Shown one piece after another: positions 47,001 to 58,200 of a stretch of DNA of 64,000 nt. The stretch is from NCBI RefSeq assembly GCF_019649055.1, contig NW_026570279.1, forward strand, positions 682,001 to 746,000, read 5' to 3'. The stretch comes from Paramacrobiotus metropolitanus. Taxonomy: Eukaryota > Tardigrada > Eutardigrada > Parachela > Macrobiotidae. The notes below the pieces were generated by a model. It did not search any database, was not told where the DNA came from, and worked only from the letters and a program-made list of their open reading frames with translations. The translations under genes were made by a program, and so were the position numbers. Each line of letters opens with the position of its first letter. Within the stretch, counting starts at the first letter, position 1.

Positions 47001-48522
47001 CGCTGATAACTCAACCGTTTTTTGCACGCCAAGCATTCAATATAAGGTTCTAACTCATCTAACAATTCTTCTGCCTTATCTTCATCTTTTCGCAATTCAT
47101 ATGCCTCATTTTCATAAATTATATTCGTGAACTTCATCCATCGTAAGAATTCATTTTCTCTTTTAACCATTATCGATTCCAATGGCAACCGATCTTTCAC
47201 TTTGTCCTTGGCTTTAAATCTCACTTGAATGTTTCCCCATAACGGCAAATATTCTCCTTAAAAACAGAGATTCAAAATACCACTTGAGAAATTTTGGATG
47301 AAAGAAAACCGTGAGGTTTTTGCAATGCGACATACGAGGCCTGTACTTTGCGGTTATTTATTAGCCAATACACGGCCAGGGCCCTCATTTTACGGCGACA
47401 GTGAGAACTTTGAATAAGCAGTGCAAATAAAATTTAAAAGATACAGAATACTGTGCCCGCATAATCTCATGCGGTCGAAAAGTTTTAGGTTCAGAGCAAA
47501 CGGGATTTCTGAACTGTTGGGTAGGTCCGGATGACCCAATTCCATCATGACAAAACCCATTTATCGTAGGCTTTCCATTACATATAAAACAAGATTGCGC
47601 TTCCGCCAAACCAGAAAAGCATGGCTGAACTCTCTGACAAAGTTACGCGCGCTCTCAAACACTTTACTGCATTGCTTTATATTTTGTAGACAAAGGATTC
47701 GTATACATTGGCCAAAAAAAACGTTTGTGCGAGCAACATCCGTTTCGGGAGTTCTTAATGAAATAGTATTCCAAAGTTTTAACCCGCGGAAGGGTACCAA
47801 AAGTCTCGTTATGAACCGACGCTCTTCAAATTTGGCATGAAAACGCACATGACGGTAAAGGTGGTTTCCACCATTTTGTTTCAAATTTCAAATGATTTTA
47901 AAAAACTTAAAATTTTTTTTGGAAATTTAAAAAAAATGGTAGAAGGCTAGTTCGGTGTCAAAACGATCTGCATAGTAATGTGCGTTTTCGTGCCAACTTT
48001 GTAGGAGAATCGGTTTTTCCCCTATTTATACCAATTCTTTGTTTACAAAATATCATAAAGCAATGAAAAAAGTTGTTCGGGAGTGCGCGACAGCGAAAGT
48101 TGCCGTGGATGTATACGAATTTCGTGCTATGTACTAAGCCAAATAAAAATGTAAACCAATTTAGATGTAATCATCCGGTCCAATGTAAATGATAATAATG
48201 AATAAGAATCAAGCTTACCAAACTCTGCGGGATTTTGATGGTTTTCAAGGTTATGTCCTTTATTTCGGATGTGTGAGATTACGCTGTCTATGCCGCGTTT
48301 CTGGAAGTGGCAGCTGTTGCATTCGTAATATGCTAAAAGTGTCCCAGAACAAATCTTTGTATGGAACTTCTCCATATCGCCATCCAGACTTTTGTCATTG
48401 TCCAGCTTTTCGTTGGTCCCTGATGCTTTCCTTAACGGAAAAATGTCGCCGCATCGATCGCGGTTCGAGCACGTATACACTCGCGAAATCGAGTAATAGA
48501 TCAACCGGTCGCGTTTGTCCAT
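44091..48522 (-). CDS. Five-exon zinc-finger and coiled-coil protein, 605 residues predicted
   Basis: Exons on the minus strand: 48522-48219, 47256-46939, 46794-46516, 45348-45046, 44704-44091. Donors are GTAAGC, GTAAAT, GTGAGT and GTGAGT; acceptors are tttttaag, tttcctatag, tttcccatag and aaattgcag. All four introns are phase 1 and the exon lengths sum to 1818 bases, exactly 606 codons. Start: ATG 48522 (MDKRDRLIYYSIS). Visible parts: C2H2 finger C68-x2-C71-x12-H84-x5-H90; C2HC-like finger C176-x2-C179-x13-H193-x9-C203; two tandem coiled-coil exons (about 208-300 and 301-401; RAIQIQYQTELEKH); a Cys pair C437/C440; and finger C489-x4-C494-x17-H512-x3-H516. The C-terminal tail is basic and Ser/Pro-rich. 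It is likely a nuclear or RNA/DNA-binding protein that dimerises by the coil, but that is inference and no named family was recognised. The order E3-E3' assumes both coil exons are used. Confidence 0.7.
44651..44863 (-). other. Open frame inside the last intron, probably not used
   Basis: A 70-codon leucine-rich frame overlaps the last intron and the start of the last exon in another frame. Splicing from the conserved GTGAGT donor at 45045 to the acceptor before 44704 keeps the phase and skips it. It could be an alternative exon, but it is not needed for a complete reading frame. Confidence 0.4.
44850..45560 (-). repeat. Partial gene duplication: extra coiled-coil exon and a remnant of the exon before it
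   Basis: 44850-45555 matches 46288-47000 across intron and exon sequence, for example 'aaactcaca(g/a)tgggaaaa' and 'ccctctccgtaaaa'. The copy includes a whole coil exon (45046-45348, eight codons longer through an internal VFKERMKQ duplication). It also has only the 3' end of the preceding exon (45495-45555, donor still GTAAAT), which therefore cannot be spliced in normally. About 730 bp of unique DNA separates the copies. Confidence 0.85.
45540..45795. repeat. Cluster of 'taactcg' motifs
   Basis: In about 250 bp the heptamer-like string gtaactcg or its complement cgagttac/t recurs about ten times with irregular spacing, between the two coil exon copies. It has no fixed period. It could be a decayed short-unit satellite or a binding-site cluster. 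Confidence 0.5.
47600..48130. repeat. Foldback repeat, family F1 copy d, inside intron 1
   Basis: It shares the outer-arm strings ('cataaagcaatgaaaa', 'gtgcgagcaacatccg') and the A/T-rich centre (about 47880-47940) with copies a and c. It lies wholly within the first intron (47257-48218) of the zinc-finger gene and leaves its splice sites intact. Confidence 0.75.
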
Positions 48523-48839
48523 TGTTAACAATCATGGAAGGCACTTTCTGAATTACCAATTATTTTGCTATTGCTGCATTAATATACACCGTAACCCTTA
48601 CAAGGATACACAACAACAACCGGATCCATTGCTGAAGAACACGAAATTAGTACTTATAGTCAAGGTAACAGAGTAAGATCGTAACAGTATAACTTAACAC
48701 ACATTATTAATTAATCGCACATTTTTTCAAAAAGGATAAAACATTTTACAAAATATAAGAACAAAAAATCCGGAACTGAAAAAAACAACAGGTTTTGAAA
48801 TCGGAATTTAAATTTGACTTTTTTGACGACTAACTCACT

Positions 48840-49020
48840 GTATTCACAGTTTCGGTATTTACACCATGGTAATACCTCGAACATATGTAAAATTTTTAAA
48901 TTCTTTAAGGAGTTTGCATTTTCGGTATTTGCACCAAGGCAATACTTCGAGCACATGCAGAACCTATTTTATTTTAGAAATTCGCAGTCTCGGTATTTGC
49001 ATCAAGCAGTGACTCGAGTG
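48840..49020. repeat. Three diverged copies of a ~70-bp unit next to the minisatellite
   Basis: 'cggtattt(a/g)ca' begins units at 48853, 48923 and 48991 (periods 70 and 68). Each is followed by 'cca(t/a)gg(t/c)aata' and 'tcgagcaca'-like strings; the third is the most diverged. No obvious relation to the 42-bp unit that follows. Confidence 0.7.
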
Positions 49021-49024
49021 TGAC

Positions 49025-49056
49025 CGGCAAAAATGTCCCCCCGGACATTTTTGCCG
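49025..49056. repeat. Perfect 14-bp-arm hairpin resembling the minisatellite unit
   Basis: CGGCAAAAATGTCC, four C, then GGACATTTTTGCCG. The right arm differs at one base from GGACATTATTGCCG, the 3' part of the 42-bp unit. It lies 170 bp before the first recognisable unit. Confidence 0.85.
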
Positions 49057-49227
49057 TGTCCCCCCTGCCACCATCTCCAAAACCGTAACCTTTTGGCCAG
49101 AATGTTACATGGGGGACCTAGAACGGAAAGCACATTTTCAGGTCAATCGGTGTCCTTTGCAAAGCTGCCACCAGGGTTACCACAGCGTTACCAGTCTAAA
49201 ACAACTGAGGGACACTGGTTACCGTAC

Positions 49228-52200
49228 GGATATTATTGCCATAACAAACTTCTAGGTCTCCGGCATGGGAAACATTATTGCCGGAATGAAATTACTGGTG
49301 TCCGGCATGGGGGACATTAATGCCGGATTGAAATTACTGGTGTCCGGCATTGTGGACATTATGGCCGGAATGAAATTATTAGTGTCCGGCATGGGGGACA
49401 TTATTTCCGGAATGAAATTACTGGTGTTCGGCATGGGGGACATCATTGCCTAAAAAAATTACTGGTGTCGGGCATGGGGGACATTATTGCCGGAATGCAA
49501 TTATTGGTGTCCGGCATGGGGGACATTATTGCCGGAATGAAATTGTTAGTATCCGGCATGGGGGACATTATTGCCGGAATAAAATTACTGGCTTCCGTTT
49601 GGGGGACATTATTGCCGGAATGAGATTACTGGTGTCCGGCATGGGAGACACTATTGCCGGAATGAAATTATTGGTGCCCGGCATGGGGGACATTATTGCC
49701 GGAATGAAATTACTGGTGTCCGGCATGGGGAATATTATTGCCGGAATGAAATTACTGGTGTCCGGCATTGGGGACATTATTGCCGGAATGAAATTACTGG
49801 TGTCCGGCATTAGGGACATTATGGCCGGAATGAAATTATTAGTGTCCGGCATGGGGGACATTATGGCCGGAATGAAATTATTAGTGTCCGGCAAGGCGGA
49901 CATTATTGCCGGAATGAAATTATTGGCGTCCGGCATGGGGGACATTATTGCCGGAATGAAATTATTGGTGTCCGGCATGGGGGACATTATTGCCGGAATG
50001 AAATTATTAGTGTCCGGCATGGGGGACATTATTGCCGGAATGAAGTTGCTGGTGTCCGGCATCGGTGACATTGTTGCCAGAATGAAATACTGATGTCCGG
50101 CATTAGTGACATTATTGCCGGAATGCAATTATTGGTGTCTGGCATGGGGGACCTTATTGCCGGAATGAAATTACTGGTGCCCGGCATGGGGGACATTATT
50201 TGCCGGAATGAAATTACTGGTGTCCGTCATGGGGGACATTATTGCCGGAATGAAATTACTGGTGTCCGGCATGGGGGACATTATTGCCGGATTGAAATTA
50301 CTGGTGTCCGGCATTGGGGACATTATGGCCGGTATGAAATAACTGGTGCCCGCAATGGGGACATTATTGCCGGAATGCAGATATTGGTGTCCGGCATGGG
50401 GGACATTATTGCCGGAATGAAATTACTGGGGTCCTGCATGGGGGACACTATTGCCGGAATAAAATTACAGGTGTCCGGCATGGGGGACATTATTGCCGGA
50501 ATGAAATTACTGGTGCCTGTCATTGGGGACATTATTGCCGGAATGAAATTACTGATGTCCGGCATGGGGGACATTATTGCTGGATTGAAATTACTGGCTT
50601 TCGTTTGGGGGACATTATTGCCGGAATGAAATTACTGGTGTCCGGCATGGGAAACATTATTGCTGGAATGAAATTATTGGTGTCCGGCATGGGGGACATT
50701 ATTGCCGGAATGAGATTATTGGTGCCTGGCATGGGGGACATTATTGATGGGGGACACTATTGCCAGAAGGAAATTGTTAGTGTCCGGCATGGGGGACATT
50801 AATGCCGGAATGCAATTATTGGTGTCCGGCATGGGGGACATTATTGCCGGAATGAAATTACTGGGGTCCTGCATGGGGGACACTATTGCCGGAATGAAAG
50901 TACTGGTGTCCGGCATGGGGGACATTATTGCCGGAATGAAATTACTGGTGTCCGGCATTGGGGACATTATTGCCGAAATGAAATTACTGACGTCCGGCAT
51001 GGGGGACATTATTGCCGGATTGAAATTATTAGTGTCCGGCATGGGGGACATTATGGCCGGAACGAAATTATTAGTGTCCGGCAAGGGGGACATTACTGCC
51101 GGAATGAAATTATTGGTGTCCGGCATGAGGGACATTATTGCCGGAATGAAATTATTGGTGTCCGGCATGGGGGACATTATTGCCGGAATGAAATTATTAG
51201 TGTCCGGCATGGGGGACATTATTGCCGGAATGAAGTTGCTGGTGTCCGGCATCGGTGACATTGTTGCCAGAATGAAATACTGATTTCCGGCATTAGTGAC
51301 ATTATTGCCGGAATGCAATTATTGGTGTCCGGCATGGGGGACCTTATTGCCGGAATGAAATTACTGGTGCCCAGCATGGGGGACATTATTTGCCGGAATG
51401 AAATTACTGGTGTCCGTCATGGGGGACATTATTGCCGGAATGAAATTACTGGTGTCCGGCATGGGGGACATTATTGCCGGATTAAAATTATTAGTGTCCG
51501 GCATGGGGGACATTATGGCCGGAACGAAATTATTAGTGTCCGGCAAGGGGGACATTACTGCCGGAATGAAATTATTGGTGTCCGGCATGGGGGACATTAT
51601 TGCCGGAATGAAATTATTGGTGTCCGGCATGGGGGACATTATTGCCGGAATGAAATTATTAGTGTCCGGCATTGGGGACATTATTGCCGAAATGAAATTA
51701 CTGACGTCCGGCATGGGGGACATTATTGCCGGATTGAAATTATTAGTGTCCGGCATGGGGGACATTATGGCCGGAACGAAATTATTAGTGTCCGGCAAGG
51801 GGGACATTACTGCCGGAATGAAATTATTGGTGTCCGGCATGGGGGACATTATTGCCGGAATGAAATTATTGGTGTCCGGCATGGGGGACATTATTGCCGG
51901 AATGAAATTATTAGTGTCCGGCATGGGGGACATTATTGCCGGAATGAAGTTGCTGGTGTCCGGCATCGGTGACATTGTTGCCAGAATGAAATACTGATGT
52001 CCGGCATTAGTGACATTATTGCCGGAATGCAATTATTGGTGTCCGGCATGGGGGACCTTATTGCCGGAATGAAATTACTGGTGCCCGGCATGGGGGACAT
52101 TATTTGCCGGAATGAAATTACTGGTGTCCGGCATGGGGGACATTATTGCCGGAATGAAATTACTGGTGTCCGGCATGGGGGACATTATTGCCGGATTGAA

Positions 52201-55200
52201 ATTACTGGTGTCCGGCATTGGGGACATTATGGCCGGAATGAAATTACTGGTGCCCGGCATTGGGGACATTATTGCCGGAATGCAGATATTGGTGTCCGGC
52301 ATGGGGGACATTATTGCCGGAATGAAATTACTGGGGTCCTGCATGGGGGACACTATTGCCGGAATAAAATTACAGGTGTCCGGCATGGGGGACATTATTG
52401 CCGGAATGAAATTACTGGTGCCTGTCATTGGGGACATTATTGCCGGAATGAAATTACTGATGTCCGGCATGGGGGACATTATTGCTGGATTGAAATTACT
52501 GGCTTTCGTTTGGGGGACATTATTGCCGGAATGAAATTACTGGTGTCCGGCATGGGAAACATTATTGCTGGAATGAAATTATTGGTGTCCGGCATGGGGG
52601 ACATTATTGCCGGAATGAGATTATTGGTGCCTGGCATGGGGGACATTATTGATGGGGGACACTATTGCCAGAAGGAAATTGTTAGTGTCCGGCATGGGGG
52701 ACATTAATGCCGGAATGCAATTATTGGTGTCCGGCATGGAGGACATTATTGCCGGAATGAAATTACTGGTGTCCGGCATTGGGGACATTATTGCCGAAAT
52801 GAAATTACTGACGTCCGGCATGGGGGACATTATTGCCGGATTGAAATTATTAGTGTCCGGCATGGGGGACATTATGGCCGGAACGAAATTATTAGTGTCC
52901 GGCAGGGGGACATTATTGCCGGAATGAAATTATTGGTGTCCGGCATGGGGACATTATTGCCGGAATGAAATTATTGGTGTCCGGCATGGGGGACATTATT
53001 GCCGGAATGAAATTATTAGTGTCCGGCATGGGGGACATTATTGCCGGAATGAAGTTGCTGGTGTCCGGCATCGGTGACATTGTTGCCAGAATGAAATACT
53101 GATTTCCGGCATTAGTGACATTATTGCCGGAATGCAATTATTGGTGTCCGGCATGGGGGACATTATTGCCGGAATGAAATTACTGGTGCCCGGCATGGGG
53201 ACATTATTGCCGGAATGAAATTACTGGTGTCCGGCATGGGGGACATTATTGCCGGAATGAAATTACTGGTGTCCGGCATGGGGGACATTATTGCCGGATT
53301 GAAATTATTAGTGTCCGGCATGGGGGACATTATTGCCGGAACGAAATTATTAGTGTCCGGCATGGGGGACATTATTGCCGGAATGAAATTATTGGTGTCC
53401 GGCATGGGGGACATTATTGCCGGAATGAAATTATTGGTGTCCGGCATGGGGGACATTATTGCCGGAATGAAATTATTAGTGTCCGGCATTGGGGACATTA
53501 TTGCCGAAATGAAATTACTGACGTCCGGCATGGGGGACATTATTGCCGGATTGAAATTATTAGTGTCCGGCATGGGGGACATTATTGCCGGAACGAAATT
53601 ATTAGTGTCCGGCATGGGGACATTATTGCCGGAATGAAATTATTGGTGTCCGGCATGGGGACATTATTGCCGGAATGAAATTATTGGTGTCCGGCATGGG
53701 GGACATTATTGCCGGAATGAAATTATTAGTGTCCGGCATGGGGACATTATTGCCGGAATGAAGTTGCTGGTGTCCGGCATCGGTGACATTATTGCCAGAA
53801 TGAAATACTGATGTCCGGCATAGGACATTATTGCCGGAATGAAATTATTGGTGTCCGGCATGGGGGACATTATTGCCGGAATGAAATTACTGGTGTCCGG
53901 CATGGGGGACATTATTGCCGGAATGAAATTACTGGTGTCCGGCATGGGGGACATTATTGCCGGAATGAAATTACTGGTGTCCGGCATGGGGACATTATTG
54001 CCGGAATGAAATTACTGGTGTCCGGCATGGGGACATTATTGCCGGAATGAAATTACTGGTGTCCGGCATGGGGGACATTATTGCCGGAATGCAGATATTG
54101 GTGTCCGGCATGGGGGACATTATTGCCGGAATGAAATTACTGGTGTTCGGCATGGGGGACATCATTGCCTAAAAAAATTACTGGTGTCGGGCATGGGGGA
54201 CATTATTGCCGGAATGCAATTATTGGTGTCCGGCATGGGGGACATTATTGCCGGAATGAAATTGTTAGTATCCGGCATGGGGGACATTATTGCCGGAATG
54301 AAATACTGATATCCGGCATGGGGGACATTATTGCCGGAATGAAATTACTGGCTTCCGTTTGGGGGACATTATTGCCGGAATGAGATTACTGGTGTCCGGC
54401 ATGGGAGACATTATTGCCGGAATGAAATTATTGGTGTCCGGCATGGGGACATTATTGCCGGAATGAAATTACTGGTGTCCGGCATGGGGACATTATTGCC
54501 GGAATGAAATTACTGGTGTCCGGCATGGGGACATTATTGCCGGAATGAAATTACTGGTGTCCGGCATAGGACATTATGGCCGGACTGAAATTATTAGTGT
54601 CCGGCGTGGGGGACATTATTGCCGGAATGAAATTATTGGTGTCCGGCAAGGGGGACATTATTGCCGGAATGAAATTATTGGTGTCCGGCATGGGGGACAT
54701 TATTGCCGGAATGAAATTATTGGTGTCCGGCATGGGGGACATTATTGCCGGAATGAAATTATTGGTGTCCGGCATGGGGACATTATTGCCGGAATGAAAT
54801 TGCTGGTGTCCGGCATCGGTGACATTATTGCCGGAATGAAATACTGATGTCCGGCATTAGTGACATTATTGCCGGAATGCAATTATTGGTGTCCGGCATG
54901 GGGGACATTATTGCCGGAATGAAATTACTGGTGTCCGGCATGGGGGACATTATTGCCGGAATGAAATTACTGGTGTCCGGCATGGGGGACATTATTGCCG
55001 GAATGAAATTACTGGTGTCCGGCATGGGGACATTATTGCCGGAATGAAATTACTGGTGTCCGGCATGAGGACATTATGGCCGGTATGAAATAACTGGTGC
55101 CCGCATTGGGGACATTATTGCCGGAATGCAGATATTGGTGTCCGGCATGGGGGACATTATTGCCGGAATGAAATTACTGGTGTCCGGCATGGGGGACATT

Positions 55201-58200
55201 ATTGCCGGAATAAAATTACAGGTGTCCGGCATGGGGACATTATTGCCGGAATGAAATTACTGGTGCCTGTCATGGGGGACATTATTGCCGGAATGAAATT
55301 ACTGGTGTCCGGCATGGGGGACATTATTGCCGGATTGAAATTACTGGCTTTCGTTTGGGGACATTATTGCCGGAATGAAATTACTGGTGTCCGGCATGGG
55401 GGACATTATTGCCGGAATGAAATTATTGGTGTCCGGCATGGGGGACATTATTGCCGGAATGAGATTATTGGTGCCTGGCATGGGGACATTATTGATGGGG
55501 ACATATTGCCGGAACGAAATTGTTAGTGTCCGGCATGGGGGACATTATTGCCGGAATGCAATTATTGGTGTCCGGCATGGGGACATTATTGCCGGAATGA
55601 AATTACTGGTGTCCTGCATGGGGACATTATTGCCGGAGTGAAAGTACTGGTGTCCGGCATGGGGGACATTATTGCCGGAATGAAATTACTGGTGTCCGGC
55701 ATGGGGGACATTATTGCCGGAATGAAATTACTGACGTCCGGCATGGGGGACATTATTGCCGGATTGAAATTATTAGTGTCCGGCATGGGGGACATTATGG
55801 CCGGAACGAAATTATTAGTTTCCGGCAAGGGGAACATTATTGCCAGAATGCAGTTATTGGTGTCTGGCATGGGAGACATTATTGCCGGAATGAAATAACT
55901 GGTGTCCGGCATGGGGGACATTATTGCCGGAATGAAATTATTAGTGTCCGGCATGGGGGACATTATTGCCGGAATGAAATTACTGACGTCCGGCATTGGG
56001 GACATTATTGCCGGATTGAAATTACTGGCTTTCGTTTGGGGGACATTATTGCCGGAATGAAATTACTGGTGTCCGGCATGGGGGACATTATTGCCGGAAT
56101 GAAATTATTGGTGTCCGGCATGGGGGACATTATTGCCGGAATGAAATTATTGGTGTCCGGCATGGGGGACATTATTGCCGGATTGAAATTATTAGTGTCC
56201 GGCATGGGGGACATTATTGCCGGAATGAAATTATTGGTGTCCGGCATGGGGACATTATTGCCGGAATGAAATTACTGGTGTCCGGCATGGGGGACATTAT
56301 TGCCGGAATGAAATTATTGGTGTCCGGCATGGGGACATTATTGCCGGAATGAAATTATTGGTGTCCGGCATGGGGACATTACTGCCGGAATGAAATTATT
56401 GGTGTCCGGCATGGGGACATTATTGCCGGAATGAAATTATTGGTGTCCGGCATGGGGACATTATTGCCGGAATGAAATTACTGGTGTCCGGCATGGGGGA
56501 CATTATTGCCGGAATGAAATTATTGGTGTCCGGCATGGGGGACATTATTGCCGGAATGAAATTACTGGTGTCCGGCATGGGGACATTATTGCCGGAACGA
56601 AATTACTGGTGTCCGACATGGGGACATTATTGCCGGAACGAATTTACTGGTGTCCGACATGGGGGACATTATTGCCGGAATGCAATTATTGGTGTCCGGC
56701 ATGGGGACATTATTGCCGGAACGAAATTACTGGTGTCCGGCATGGGGAACATTATTGCCGGAATGAAATTATTGGTGTCCGGCATGGGGACATTATTGCC
56801 GGAATGAAATTATCAGTGTCCGGCATGGGGGACATTATTGCCGGAACGAATTTACTGGTGTCCGACATGGGGGACATTATTGCCGGAACGAATTTACTGG
56901 TGTCCGACATGGGGGACATTATTGCCGGAGCGAATTTAATGGTGTCGGACATGGGGGACATTATTGCCGGAACGAATTTACTGGTGTCCGACATGGGGGA
57001 CATTATTGCCGGAACGAAATTAACTGGTGTCCGACATGGGGGACATTATTGCCGGAATGAAATTATTAGTGTCCGGCATGGGGGACATTATTGCCGGAAT
57101 GAAATTACTGACGTCCGGCATTGGGGACATTATTGCCGGATTGAAATTACTGGCGTCCGGCATGGGGACATTATTGCCGGAATGAAATTACTGGTGTCCG
57201 GCATGGGGACATTATTGCCGGAATGAAATTATTGGTGTCCGGCATGGGGACATTATTGCCGGAACGAAATTATGGTGTCCGGCATGGGGGACATTATTGC
57301 CGGAATGAAATTACTGGTGTCCGGCATGGGGACATTATTGCCGGAATGAAATAACAGGTGTGCGGCATGGAGGACATTATTGCCGTAATGAAATTACTGG
57401 TGTCCGGCATGGGGGACATTATTGCCGGAATAAAATTATTGGTGTCCGGCATGGGGGACATTATTGCCGGAATGAAATAACTGGTGTGCGGCATGGAGGA
57501 CATTATTGCCGGAATGAAATTACTGGTGTCCGGCGTGGGGGACATAATTGCCGGAATGCAATTATTGGTGTCCGGCATGGGGGACATTATTGCCGGAACG
57601 AAATTACTGGTGTCCGGCATGGGGGACATTATTGCCGGAATGCAATTACTGGTGTCCGGCATAGGGGACATTATTGCCGGAATGAATTTAGTGGTGTCCG
57701 GCATGGGGGACATTATTGCCGGAATGAAATTACTGGTGTCCGGCATGGGGGACATTATTGCCGGAATGTGAATTATTGGTGTCCGGCATGGGGAACATTA
57801 TTGCCGGAATGCAATTATTGGTGTCCGGCATGGGGGACATTATTGCCGGAATGAAATTACTGGTGTCCGGCATGGGGGACATTATTGCCGGAATGAAATT
57901 ACTGGTGTCCGGCATGGGGACATTATTGCCGGAATGAAATTACTGGTGTCCGGCATGGGGGACATTATTGCCGGAATGAAATTACTGGTGTCCGGCATGG
58001 GGGACATTATTGCCGGAACGAAATTACTGGTGTCCGGCATGGGGGACATTATTGCCGGAATGCAATTATTGGTGTCCGGCATGGGGGACATTATTGCCGG
58101 AATGAAATTACTGGTGTCCGGCATGGGGGACATTATTGCCGGAATGCAATAATTGGTGTCCGGCATAGGACATTATTGCCGGAATGAATTTACTGGTGTC

